From: Arenibacter sp965652575
GTDB lineage: Bacteria > Bacteroidota > Bacteroidia > Flavobacteriales > Flavobacteriaceae
Reading direction: 5' to 3'
NCBI GenBank assembly: GCA_965652575.1
Contig: CBFGWQ010000125.1
Coordinates: 1 to 11,609 of the forward strand
DNA length: 11,609 nucleotides
Below are positions 1 to 6,586 of the stretch, one piece after another. Position 1 is the first letter of the stretch; each line of letters opens with the position of its first letter. The position numbers were made by a program, and so were the translations under genes. The notes below the pieces were generated by a model. The model was given only the letters and a program-made list of their open reading frames with translations. It was not told the DNA's origin and searched no databases.

Positions 1-120
1 CTCGAGGATAGTCGGTTTCAAGAAATTTTTTATTTTACGACTTCCCGTAGAATAATGGTGCATTTATTAGTACGATTATAGGTGCGGGGCAATCTAAAAT
101 TAATCTATTTTGTTAGTAAA
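1..120. other. Flank beyond the methyltransferase 3' end, no gene recognised
   Basis: This AT-rich stretch lies downstream of the minus-strand methyltransferase gene. The only open frame entering from the left edge on the plus strand closes at about position 81 and its 26 residues resemble nothing I know. I see no T-tailed hairpin that would terminate the minus-strand operon here. Confidence 0.4.
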
Positions 121-828
121 CTATTTTATACCTCCAAAGGCCCCAAAACACATGTTCTTGTGCAATATCTCTACCTTGCCGAAGCCTAGCTTTTTCATAA
201 GGTCCAGCTGATAGTTCATGGATCTGGGGGAATCCTCCTTGTCCACATAATCCAACACTTTTTTTCTATAATCCTTTCCACCCAATTCCTCCAAATAGTC
301 CCCATATCTTTCCCAGGTATATTCATTGAGTATTTCGCTGTCCTGGGCAATCAGGTCCGAAATCATAAAACAACCTCCCGGTTTTAGCAGGCCATAAATT
401 TTTTTAAAGGTATTTTCCCAGTCTTGGTCGTCCCTTAAATGGTGCAGTACAGCACCTGCCAAAATGATATCGAAATGGTTTTCCTTTAGGGATACTTCCC
501 TAACATCTCCCTTTACCAAGTGCACCTTTTTACTGGTTTCTTTGGACACCCTTTCGAAGGCCCTGTCCAACATAGGGCCACTAAGGTCTACCAGAGTGCA
601 TTCCAGGTTGGGGAGCTTGGAGAGCATTTTTAAGGAATAGTTGCCGGCACCACATCCAATGTCCAATAATTGCGTTGCATTGGGGGCAATTCTTTTGGCC
701 GCTTCGGTAATCAGTTCCAATGAGATTTTGGCGTCGATAGTGGTAAGCTGGCCAGTGTCCAAATTGGAGAAACGTTCCACATCATTATCGAACCGTTCCC
801 TGATTTCTTCTATGCTGGATTTTTTCAT
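121..828 (-). CDS. class I SAM-dependent methyltransferase
   Basis: A 235-residue cytoplasmic methyltransferase of the Rossmann-fold class I (Methyltransf_11/25-like) type. The expected motifs appear in order: motif I LDIGCGAGN at residues 55-63 (SAM-binding glycine loop), an acidic residue at D81 after strand 2, GDVRE at 107-111, AGAVLHHL at 124-131 and LLKPGG at 147-152. The N-terminal 45 residues are a helical cap and the last 80 or so, rich in aromatic and charged residues, probably form the substrate lid. The length is normal for the family. It appears to be the last gene of a four-gene minus-strand operon, 24 bp after the dlgD-like gene. The methyl acceptor cannot be told from sequence; small-molecule and tRNA-modifying methyltransferases share these motifs. 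The start at 826-828 is the only reasonable one, since the frame is full length from there. Confidence 0.88.
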   Translation of the reverse strand: MKKSSIEEIRERFDNDVERFSNLDTGQLTTIDAKISLELITEAAKRIAPNATQLLDIGCGAGNYSLKMLSKLPNLECTLVDLSGPMLDRAFERVSKETSKKVHLVKGDVREVSLKENHFDIILAGAVLHHLRDDQDWENTFKKIYGLLKPGGCFMISDLIAQDSEILNEYTWERYGDYLEELGGKDYRKKVLDYVDKEDSPRSMNYQLDLMKKLGFGKVEILHKNMCFGAFGGIK

Positions 829-852
829 TTCTTGTAATATATAATTATTTTC

Positions 853-1860
853 TTATGATTCGGACAATACCATTATCTTTTCCCAGACACTATCGCTGAC
901 CGGCATCCCGTTCTTAAGGTTTTCTTCCCTGGTAAGGGCACTCCTTTCCCCGGGATAGTAGATAGTGTCTCCGGGCTGCATGGGTTCTACATCTTGGGTA
1001 TATTCAATAATTTCATTTAATAGTTTTTCCTGCAATTGCTTGTCCTTAAAAACTTCCTGGTAAATGCAGAGGTATACCTGCGATATCCCCGTTTCAAAAT
1101 CTTTTTGTCCTACCTTATAGGTAGAATTCCCGGCAGACAAAAGGGTGGCCAACATATCCAAAATTATGGATAGGGCAGAACCTTTCCAATAGCCGATGGG
1201 CAGGCCGCGTTCCTTTAGCGTAATTTTCTCGGGATCGTTGGATAGTTCGTCATTATCGTCCCACCCCCCTGGGAAGGGAAGTTTTTTGCCCCTAAGTTTA
1301 TAGTCGTTGATCTTTCCAAAAGCGAACTGGGAAATGGCCATGTCCAATACTACATTTCCTCCCTCCTTGGGAATGGAGATTATGAAGGGGTTGTTGCCAA
1401 TTCGGCTGTCCTTACCGCCCCAAGGCGGCATATTGGGCTGGGTATTCGTAAATAGGATGGAAATACAGCCCGCATCGGCTGCCAAATTTCCATAGGTGCC
1501 GCCTCGCATCCAATGATTTGTATTGCGCAATGCCACTAGGCCCATGCCGTGTGTTTTGGCCAATTCCACGGCCCGGTGGGTACATTTGGCAGCATTGATG
1601 ATCCCTGGGCCATAATTCCCGTCCCAACGTTCAATACTGCCAAAAGATTCCACTTTTTCAGCTTCGGCATCAATTTTAACGCTGCCGTTTTCCACATATT
1701 CCAAAAATAGGGGAACGCGGTTTATTCCATGGGAATTTACTCCTGCCAGGGTGCTCTCGGTATAGGTCCGGGCCAAGAGAAAAGCCTTTTCATGCGGAAA
1801 CCTGTATTTTAGGAATAGTTGGTACAGGACATCCTGCATATGTTGGGAGGTAATTTGCAT
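853..1860 (-). CDS. dlgD: Ldh-family oxidoreductase, DlgD/YiaK-like (3-dehydro-L-gulonate 2-dehydrogenase)
   Basis: A 335-residue NAD(P)H-dependent oxidoreductase of the malate/L-lactate dehydrogenase superfamily, whose fold is not Rossmann. It lines up along its whole length with what I recall of E. coli YiaK/DlgD, which reduces 2,3-diketo-L-gulonate. Shared features are SHGINR at 43-48 with the catalytic His at residue 44, a LGSIE/WD-like segment near 74-80, NHWMRGG at 115-121, MPPWGGK at 144-150, RIGNNP at 153-158, GYWKGS at 223-228 and the C-terminal VSDSVWEKI at 321-329. The gene follows the DUF486 gene by only 6 bp, so the two are almost certainly co-transcribed. The substrate is inferred: relatives act on ureidoglycolate, sulfolactate or pyrroline-2-carboxylate, and no other ascorbate/gulonate gene is visible here. 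The family call is sure and the exact reaction moderately so. Confidence 0.85.
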   Translation of the reverse strand: MQITSQHMQDVLYQLFLKYRFPHEKAFLLARTYTESTLAGVNSHGINRVPLFLEYVENGSVKIDAEAEKVESFGSIERWDGNYGPGIINAAKCTHRAVELAKTHGMGLVALRNTNHWMRGGTYGNLAADAGCISILFTNTQPNMPPWGGKDSRIGNNPFIISIPKEGGNVVLDMAISQFAFGKINDYKLRGKKLPFPGGWDDNDELSNDPEKITLKERGLPIGYWKGSALSIILDMLATLLSAGNSTYKVGQKDFETGISQVYLCIYQEVFKDKQLQEKLLNEIIEYTQDVEPMQPGDTIYYPGERSALTREENLKNGMPVSDSVWEKIMVLSES

Positions 1861-1866
1861 GATCTT

Positions 1867-2235
1867 TTATTTTTTAAACATAAAATATACCGCTAATATT
1901 AAAAAGATAAAGGAAATGATGTGGTTCAACCTGAAGGTTTCTGTTTTGAATACGATTAACGTAAACACTGCGAAAACTATCAACGTTATAACTTCCTGTA
2001 TTACCTTTAGTTGAATCAATGTAAAGGGCCCGCCATGTTCTTTAAACCCTATTCTATTTGCCGGTACTTGAAACACATATTCAAAGAGGGCAATTCCCCA
2101 ACTTATGAGGATGATGGAAATCAATCCTAGTTTTCCGAACCATTTTAGTTCGGAAAATTTTAAATGGCCATACCAGGCAATAATCATAAATGAATTGCTT
2201 AAAATTAGTAGCCCGATTGTTAAAACTGCTTTCAT
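1867..2235 (-). CDS. DMT-superfamily small membrane protein (DUF486)
   Basis: A 122-residue integral inner-membrane protein of the DUF486 family, related to the drug/metabolite transporter superfamily. Four hydrophobic segments are visible, near residues 3-21, 35-53, 72-95 and 102-120. The family hallmarks are present: AWYGHLKF at 20-27, SWGIALFEY at 45-53 followed by QVPANRIG at 56-63, and QLKVIQEVITL at 75-85. Length and the short basic C-terminus (FKK) are typical. No transported substrate is established for the family. Its place between two 2-hydroxy/2-keto-acid dehydrogenase genes, 51 bp after one and 6 bp before the other, hints at a role in moving a related small metabolite, but that is inference from context only. 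Confidence 0.85.
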   Translation of the reverse strand: MKAVLTIGLLILSNSFMIIAWYGHLKFSELKWFGKLGLISIILISWGIALFEYVFQVPANRIGFKEHGGPFTLIQLKVIQEVITLIVFAVFTLIVFKTETFRLNHIISFIFLILAVYFMFKK

Positions 2236-2286
2236 TTTAATATTAATTGTTTCGTTTGGTACAATTTGTTAGGACCTTGGGACCGG

Positions 2287-3291
2287 TCAAATATTTGCTC
2301 TGGACTGATTCTGAAGCCGTGGGTCTTTGGATTTGATCAAAACGGGTCTGTTCTCCATTACTTCCGTAATTCTCTCCAAAGTCTCTACCTCCAACCTGTG
2401 CATGGCTTCATGGGTATAAAAGGTTAAATGGGGCAGAAGGATGACATTGTCCATCCCATACAATCTTTTTAGCGGATGATCCTTTTGGTTCAAGGGTTCC
2501 AAGCTGTAGACGTCAAGTCCGGCACCGGCAATTTGCTTTTTCTCCAGGGCGCCCAAAAGGGCCATTTCGTCCATCAAGGCTCCCCGGGCAGAATTGATTA
2601 TTATGGCGTTTGGTTTCATTACCTCAAATTCCTTGGTCCCTATGAGGTGTTTGGTCTCCTTGTTCAAAACGGCATGAAGTGAAATAAAATCGCACTCTTT
2701 GATCATTTCCGTGAGGTCGTTATATTTCTGGATACCTTTTTTTGCCAATTCTTCTTTGGACTTGCCGGGGTCGTAACCAATAACTTTGGCCCTAAATCCC
2801 AAGCCTGCCATCCTGGCCATACTGCTTCCTATTTTACCACAACCAATGATACCCAACGTTTTTTCGGCAATATCCGATCCCAACCACTGCTGACTTGGCC
2901 AGACCCAAGCTTTGTTGTCCATCTGTTTTTGTAACAGGGGCAGCTTTTTGGCCAGCGCAATCATCATGGCAAATGCCCCTTCTGCTACGGTCTCCTCAGC
3001 GTATTCCGGAATATTGACCACTACTACGCCCCTTGCATTGGCGGCCGGAATATCTATGGCATCTATTCCTACCCCATACTTTATTATTGCTTTGAGTCTT
3101 TTCGCCGAATCCATGATTTTTTTGGTAATGGGGGTGTAGCACATTAATAGGATATCGCAATCTTCCAATTCCTTCATTAGGATTTCTTCCGATACCCCGT
3201 CCGGTAGCAATACCAGATCATGCCCTTTTTCTCTAAGTGTTTGGTCTATAAATGGAGTTTCCAGCTCCATATCGGTTCTTACTATTTTCAT
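2287..3291 (-). CDS. D-2-hydroxyacid dehydrogenase (SerA/hydroxypyruvate reductase-like)
   Basis: A 334-residue NAD-dependent D-isomer-specific 2-hydroxyacid dehydrogenase that interconverts a 2-keto acid and its D-2-hydroxy acid. The substrate domain comes from both ends (residues 1-98 and about 290-334) and encloses a Rossmann domain. Visible motifs are YGVGIDAID at 72-80, the nucleotide loop GIIGCGKIG at 147-155, an acidic D174 after strand 2 (pointing to NAD rather than NADP), catalytic Arg236 in NSARG (233-237), Glu265 in LEP and the general acid His288 in PHLT. No ACT or other C-terminal regulatory domain is present, so it is not a classical biosynthetic SerA. It is the first gene of the probable minus-strand operon. 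The substrate is unknown; phosphoglycerate, hydroxypyruvate and sugar-acid derivatives are all possible. Confidence 0.88.
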   Translation of the reverse strand: MKIVRTDMELETPFIDQTLREKGHDLVLLPDGVSEEILMKELEDCDILLMCYTPITKKIMDSAKRLKAIIKYGVGIDAIDIPAANARGVVVVNIPEYAEETVAEGAFAMMIALAKKLPLLQKQMDNKAWVWPSQQWLGSDIAEKTLGIIGCGKIGSSMARMAGLGFRAKVIGYDPGKSKEELAKKGIQKYNDLTEMIKECDFISLHAVLNKETKHLIGTKEFEVMKPNAIIINSARGALMDEMALLGALEKKQIAGAGLDVYSLEPLNQKDHPLKRLYGMDNVILLPHLTFYTHEAMHRLEVETLERITEVMENRPVLIKSKDPRLQNQSRANI

Positions 3292-3353
3292 ATGCAGATA
3301 TTTATAGTTTTTTAGCGGTCATATGTAATTCGCATATCTTCATTTGAGTTTAC

Positions 3354-3368
3354 GACCAAATTTTGGTC
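3354..3368. promoter_or_regulatory. Palindromic operator candidate GACCAAA-T-TTTGGTC
   Basis: Two perfect 7-bp inverted arms, GACCAAA and TTTGGTC, are separated by one central base. The site is centred 70 bp upstream of the dehydrogenase start codon. It is too short and too closely spaced to be a terminator hairpin, and its symmetry fits the binding site of a dimeric repressor or activator. The regulator is unknown; the neighbouring Lrp protein is a candidate, but this sequence does not match the repeat found on the other side of lrp. Confidence 0.45.
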
Positions 3369-3441
3369 ATGCCCATTTCATAAAATTAAAGGATCGGTAT
3401 CTGTAAAACGGTAGTTTACAAGTTGAAATTGGCTATAAAAA

Positions 3442-3449
3442 CAAATGTA
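3442..3449 (-). promoter_or_regulatory. Candidate -7 box TACATTTG for the minus-strand operon
   Basis: An exact match to TAnnTTTG, the -7 element used by the Bacteroidota primary sigma factor. Transcription would start near 3435 and give a leader of about 140 nt before the D-2-hydroxyacid dehydrogenase. No convincing -33 TTG lies at the usual distance, so the match could be chance in AT-rich DNA. Confidence 0.3.
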
Positions 3450-3464
3450 AAAAAGCAGTGGGAA

Positions 3465-3926
3465 TTAAATGTAGTATTCCGAAGAATGTTTTATTTCCTT
3501 TAGGACAAAGGTACTATTGAGAACACCGATATTTTCAATTTTGGAAAGTTTGGTCTTTACAAAATCATGGTATTCCTCCAGACTTCTGGTGTGGATCTTT
3601 AAGATAAAATCTACCTGTCCGGCCAAATGATAACATTCTTGTACCTCGTCCAAACCCTGTACCTGTGCCTCAAATTTTTCGATAAAGGCTTCATTGTGGT
3701 ACCGCATGGATACTTGGCATATAACGGTTATGGACCGGTCTATCTGCTTTTTGTCCAATATGGCCACGTATTTTTTAATAACGCCTTGCCTTTCCAGCCT
3801 ACGCACTCTTTCGTATACAGGGGAAGCCGTAAGATTGAGGATTGCCGCAATTTCCTTTGCCGTTTTTTTGGAATCCTTTTGCAAAATCCTTAGTATGGTA
3901 ATATCGGTCATATCCAATTGCTCCAT
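3465..3926 (-). CDS. Lrp/AsnC-family transcriptional regulator
   Basis: A 153-residue DNA-binding regulator of the leucine-responsive/feast-famine family. The N-terminal winged helix-turn-helix spans about residues 4-55; it begins LDMTDITILRILQ, and the recognition helix lies around 35-46 (SPVYERVRRLER). The C-terminal RAM domain spans about 66-146 and carries HLAGQVDFILKI at 100-111, with G103 and D106 in the effector-binding turn. Length is standard. Members form dimers that assemble into octamers and bind spaced operators, and they respond to amino acids. The gene is divergent from the threonine-degradation genes, and the shared upstream region carries three phased repeats, so its likely targets are itself and tdh-kbl. 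Lrp is known to control tdh-kbl in E. coli in response to leucine; its role here is inferred. A start at Met6 is possible but would trim the first helix. Confidence 0.92.
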   Translation of the reverse strand: MEQLDMTDITILRILQKDSKKTAKEIAAILNLTASPVYERVRRLERQGVIKKYVAILDKKQIDRSITVICQVSMRYHNEAFIEKFEAQVQGLDEVQECYHLAGQVDFILKIHTRSLEEYHDFVKTKLSKIENIGVLNSTFVLKEIKHSSEYYI

Positions 3927-3975
3927 AGTAGTCAGAAAAATTACTTTTAAATGTCCATTTTTTTATATAAAAAAG

Positions 3976-3983
3976 TAAATATA
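3976..3983 (-). promoter_or_regulatory. Weak -7 box candidate for lrp (TATATTTA)
   Basis: On the minus strand this matches TAnnTTTG at all but the last base. It would start lrp transcription near 3969, about 43 nt before the start codon, and it sits inside the first operator repeat, as expected for negative autoregulation. No clear -33 box is visible. Confidence 0.2.
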
Positions 3984-4056
3984 ACTTTTTATTATTTATG
4001 TAATAGTAATTATCACTTAATTAATTCTATTATTTACATATTAATATCGTATTTAT

Positions 4057-4064
4057 TAATTTTG
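4057..4064 (+). promoter_or_regulatory. Candidate tdh promoter -7 box (TAATTTTG)
   Basis: An exact match to the Bacteroidota -7 consensus TAnnTTTG, placed 43 bp before the tdh start codon. Transcription would begin near 4069, giving a leader of about 40 nt. The third operator repeat (4067-4080) would then overlap the start site. The -33 region shows TTTA near 4033 in place of a clean TTG. Confidence 0.45.
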
Positions 4065-4107
4065 ATAGTAATTAACACTTTTGTTGATTGGATTAAAACG
4101 ATGTATT

Positions 4108-5058
4108 ATGAAAGCAAAAGTTCTGGTAATCGGAGCCAATGGACAATTGGGATCTGTTCTTGTAAAGGAGTTACAGCACCATTATGGTTTGGACAATGTG
4201 GTAGCTTCGGATATACGGAAAGGGGATAATTTTAAGGGAATATTTGAAGGGTTGGATGCCACTGATAGGGTACAGTTGACAGAGGTGGTTTTAAGATATG
4301 GAATAACCCAGATCTATCATTTGGCGGCCATTTTGTCGGCCAAAGGAGAAGTGGATCCGTTGGCAACTTGGGACCTTAATATGAAGATGCTGTTCAATGT
4401 ATTGGAAGTGTCCAGAATCCATGGATTGGATAAGGTGTTCTTTCCCAGTTCCATTGCCGTTTTTGGGGAGGATGCCCCTTGGGTGAACACACCTAACAAA
4501 TCCTATCTGAACCCGGCAACCGTTTATGGAATGAGCAAGGCGGCCGGCGAACAATGGGCACAGTATTATTTTTTAAGATACGGTTTGGACGTTAGGTCCC
4601 TTCGTTATCCCGGGGTCATAGGATACCAATCCTTGCCAGGGGGGGGTACAACGGATTACGCCGTGGATATTTTTCACAAGGCCGTCTTGGAAGAGGAATT
4701 TGTCTGCTTCTTAAATGAGGATACTACCCTGCCCATGATCTTTATGGAAGACGCTATCAGGGCCACCTTGGAATTAATGGAGGCACCAAAGGAAGATATT
4801 AAAATAAGAACGGCCTATAACCTTGCGGGAAGTAGTTTTTCCCCAGCGGATATTGTAAAGGAAATCCGTAAATTCTATCCGGAGTTCAAAATAAGATATG
4901 AACCGGATTTCAGGCAGGATATTGCTGCCCGTTGGCCGAAATCCATAAACGACATTGAGGCAACCATGGATTGGGGGTGGAAACCGCAATACGATCTGGA
5001 AACGATTGCCCGGACCATGATCGAAAAACTACGGGAACAGTATGTGGCGCAGCAATAG
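4108..5058 (+). CDS. tdh: L-threonine 3-dehydrogenase, short-chain (epimerase-like) type
   Basis: A 316-residue NAD-dependent enzyme of the extended SDR/epimerase superfamily. It oxidises L-threonine to 2-amino-3-ketobutyrate in the cytoplasm. The N-terminal Rossmann fold shows GANGQLG at 9-15 and D35 in ASDIR, where it binds NAD. The catalytic set is Ser114/Ser115 in PSSIAVFG and the Tyr140-x3-Lys144 pair in YGMSK. Other segments seen are HLAAILSAKGE at 71-81, RYPGVIG at 166-172 and ARWPKSI at 274-280, the last two typical of this class. It is the Flavobacterium/animal-type TDH and not the zinc-dependent MDR-type of E. coli. I chose ATG 4108 over an in-frame TTG at 4081 because the protein then starts MKAKVLVIGANG, directly at the first beta strand. 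kbl follows 68 bp downstream, which supports the assignment over a generic sugar epimerase. Confidence 0.9.
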   Translation: MKAKVLVIGANGQLGSVLVKELQHHYGLDNVVASDIRKGDNFKGIFEGLDATDRVQLTEVVLRYGITQIYHLAAILSAKGEVDPLATWDLNMKMLFNVLEVSRIHGLDKVFFPSSIAVFGEDAPWVNTPNKSYLNPATVYGMSKAAGEQWAQYYFLRYGLDVRSLRYPGVIGYQSLPGGGTTDYAVDIFHKAVLEEEFVCFLNEDTTLPMIFMEDAIRATLELMEAPKEDIKIRTAYNLAGSSFSPADIVKEIRKFYPEFKIRYEPDFRQDIAARWPKSINDIEATMDWGWKPQYDLETIARTMIEKLREQYVAQQ

Positions 5059-5126
5059 TTGTATAGGGCCATTTAAACAAAACGGAATGCCCTGATCTAG
5101 GTTGGGCACTTAAAAAAATAATAGAT

Positions 5127-6314
5127 ATGTATTCAACGGTAAAAAACGCATTACAGGAAGAGCTTGAAGCAATTAGGGCAGAGGGACTCTATAAGGAGGA
5201 AAGAATAATAACAACACCGCAGGGGGCGGAGATCCAAACCACCAATACCGAGAATGTGCTTAATTTTTGTGCCAACAATTATTTGGGGCTCTCTGCCCAT
5301 CCGGAAGTCATAAAGGCAGGTAAGGAGGCCATTGATACCCACGGGTATGGCCTATCCTCGGTCCGTTTTATTTGTGGTACCCAGGATATCCACAAGGAAT
5401 TGGAACACAAGACCGCCGAATTTTTGGGAATGGAGGATTGCATCCTGTACGCTGCGGCCTTTGATGCAAATGGCGGCTTGTTCGAACCCATTCTTGGAGC
5501 TGAAGATGCTATTATTTCCGATGCCTTGAACCATGCTTCCATCATAGATGGAATAAGGTTGTGCAAGGCAAAACGCTTTAGGTATGAGCACAATTCCATG
5601 AAGGATTTGGAGGAACAACTAAAAGCGGCCCATGGCTCCCGAAGAATATTGATCGTGACCGATGGTTCCTTTTCAATGGACGGAACCATTGCACAATTGG
5701 ATAAAATCTGCGATTTGGCGGATAAATATGGGGCCATGGTCATGATAGACGAATGTCACTCCACCGGCTTTTTAGGTGCCACCGGCCGCGGTTCCCATGA
5801 ATATAGAAATGTAATGGGAAGGATAGATATCATTACCGGTACCTATGGTAAAGCCCTAGGGGGGGCCTCGGGAGGATTTACGGCGGCCAGAAAGGAAATT
5901 GTGGATATGCTAAGGCAACGTTCCAGGCCCTATTTGTTTTCCAACACCTTGGCACCGGCAATAGTTGGGGCTTCCATAAAAGTATTGGACCTTCTTTCTT
6001 CTTCCACTGCACTTAGGGATAAATTGGAGGCCAATACTACTTATTTTCGATCTGAAATGACTGCAGCCGGTTTCGATATCGTACCCGGAGACCATCCCAT
6101 TGTTCCGGTAATGCTCTATGAGGCCCCACTGGCCCAGGAGTTTGCTGCCAAATTATTGGATGAGGGGATTTATGTGATCGGTTTTTTCTATCCGGTCGTT
6201 CCCAAGGGGAAAGCCAGAATTAGGGTACAATTGTCCGCAGCCCATGAACGGCACCATTTGGAAAAGGCAGTGGAGGCTTTTGTCAAAGTGGGGAGATCGC
6301 TAAAGGTAATTTAA
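5127..6314 (+). CDS. kbl: glycine C-acetyltransferase (2-amino-3-ketobutyrate CoA ligase)
   Basis: A 395-residue PLP enzyme of the alpha-oxoamine synthase family (fold type I). It cleaves 2-amino-3-ketobutyrate with CoA to glycine and acetyl-CoA, the second step of threonine catabolism. Key residues are visible: the Schiff-base Lys242 in TGTYGKALGGASGG (237-250), DECHSTG at 208-214 with Asp208 and His211 contacting the cofactor, SDALNHASIIDGIR at 131-144 with the ring-stacking His136, and the C-terminal ARIRVQLSAAH at 363-373 carrying a substrate-carboxylate Arg. NNYLGLSAHPE at 50-60 and YGLSSVRFICGT at 74-85 are family signatures. The length matches E. coli Kbl. It lies 68 bp after tdh with no terminator between them, so the two are probably one transcript. 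The paralogues BioF and HemA are less likely, given the tdh neighbour and close motif agreement. Confidence 0.95.
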   Translation: MYSTVKNALQEELEAIRAEGLYKEERIITTPQGAEIQTTNTENVLNFCANNYLGLSAHPEVIKAGKEAIDTHGYGLSSVRFICGTQDIHKELEHKTAEFLGMEDCILYAAAFDANGGLFEPILGAEDAIISDALNHASIIDGIRLCKAKRFRYEHNSMKDLEEQLKAAHGSRRILIVTDGSFSMDGTIAQLDKICDLADKYGAMVMIDECHSTGFLGATGRGSHEYRNVMGRIDIITGTYGKALGGASGGFTAARKEIVDMLRQRSRPYLFSNTLAPAIVGASIKVLDLLSSSTALRDKLEANTTYFRSEMTAAGFDIVPGDHPIVPVMLYEAPLAQEFAAKLLDEGIYVIGFFYPVVPKGKARIRVQLSAAHERHHLEKAVEAFVKVGRSLKVI

Positions 6315-6356
6315 TGGTAATGACATTTTCATAGGATAAGCCCCGTGCATTACAAA

Positions 6357-6524
6357 CTAGTGTCAAGTCAACGTTTAAATGACGGGTAAGGAATGATGGA
6401 TCTTGAGTTGGGCCAAGGCGCAAAAAACGCACATAGCCGTAGCTACGTAAGGATTTTTGCAACGCAGGAGCGGCTCAAGAGACACATTAAATTTCCCGTA
6501 GGTTTAGGCTTGACTGGACACTAG
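6357..6524. mobile_element. 168-bp imperfect palindrome bounded by CTAG, MITE- or REP-like
   Basis: The ends are inverted repeats: CTAGTGTCAAGTCAA on the left and, on the opposite strand, CTAGTGTCCAGTCAA on the right (14 of 15 identical). Symmetry continues inward. TCTTGAG at 6401-6407 pairs with CTCAAGA at 6474-6480, both centred on the midpoint. A central CGTAGCTACG lies at 6438-6447, flanked by related CGCAAAAAACGC and GCAAAAATCC-type arms. It has no open frame. If CTAG is a target duplication, the element proper begins TGTC(A/C)AGTCAA at each end. It lies between the 3' ends of two convergent genes, a usual site for non-coding extragenic palindromes. A transposase in trans is presumed but not visible. 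Its RNA could fold into one long hairpin and end transcription from both sides. Confidence 0.65.
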
Positions 6525-6531
6525 GGTTAAC

Positions 6532-6547
6532 GGGAAGCTAGCTGCCC
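6532..6547. repeat. Short palindrome around AGCTAGCT
   Basis: GGG and CCC flank a self-complementary AGCTAGCT core with one mismatched pair. It lies just right of the larger palindromic element, between convergent genes. No T-run follows on either strand, so it is a poor terminator and may be chance. Confidence 0.2.
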
Positions 6548-6586
6548 TTGGGTTTGTTATACTAATGGAATTAATGGAGTAGGGGG

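Larger units (their letters stand above)
3292..3464. promoter_or_regulatory. Leader and control region of the D-2-hydroxyacid dehydrogenase operon
   Basis: This 173-bp non-coding gap separates the lrp stop from the dehydrogenase start on the minus strand. It holds a minus-strand TACATTTG (3442-3449), an exact match to the Bacteroidota -7 consensus TAnnTTTG, and a strong 15-bp palindrome at 3354-3368. A second, weaker -7-like box (AAAATTTG on the minus strand) lies inside that palindrome. No clear -33 TTG is seen for either box, so the start site is uncertain. The operon probably has its own promoter instead of depending only on lrp transcription. Confidence 0.4.
3974..4080. repeat. Three phased copies of a 14-bp near-palindrome, candidate Lrp operator array
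   Basis: Three sites fit AGTAA(A/T)TA(T/A)(A/C)ACTT: 3974-3987, 4005-4018 and 4067-4080. Each has inverted AGT...ACT ends around a 7-bp AT core. Their centres are 31 and 62 bp apart, close to three and six turns of the helix, so all three face the same side of the DNA. The second and third copies extend to 15 bases with a single difference. A reversed half-site AGTAATT lies on the minus strand at 3939-3945, and only a degenerate match occupies the missing 31-bp step near 4042. This arrangement suits an oligomeric Lrp-type protein wrapping the DNA. The first copy lies upstream of lrp and the last covers the predicted tdh start site, which suggests autoregulation and repression of tdh. Confidence 0.5.

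Noticed and set aside
3627..3978. Plus-strand open frames opposite lrp
   Set aside because: They overlap the lrp coding sequence and show no family motif; lrp has full-length HTH and RAM domains.
4081..4107. Upstream TTG start for tdh giving nine extra residues
   Set aside because: The extension MLIGLKRCI precedes the first Rossmann strand, falls close to the predicted transcription start and overlaps the operator region; ATG 4108 is the natural start.
5088..5108. Hairpin TGCCC/GGGCA between tdh and kbl as a terminator
   Set aside because: The stem is only 5 bp with an 11-nt loop and is followed by an A-run, not a T-run, on the coding strand.
5279..5743. Minus-strand open frame of 154 codons opposite kbl
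   Set aside because: It lies wholly inside a well-supported kbl gene and its translation has the skewed Ser/Pro/Met composition of an antisense frame, with no recognisable motif.
6357..6524. The palindromic element as a tRNA, riboswitch or CRISPR repeat
   Set aside because: There is no cloverleaf, no known aptamer motif that I recognise, and no regularly spaced repeat; near-symmetric ends fit an extragenic palindrome better.
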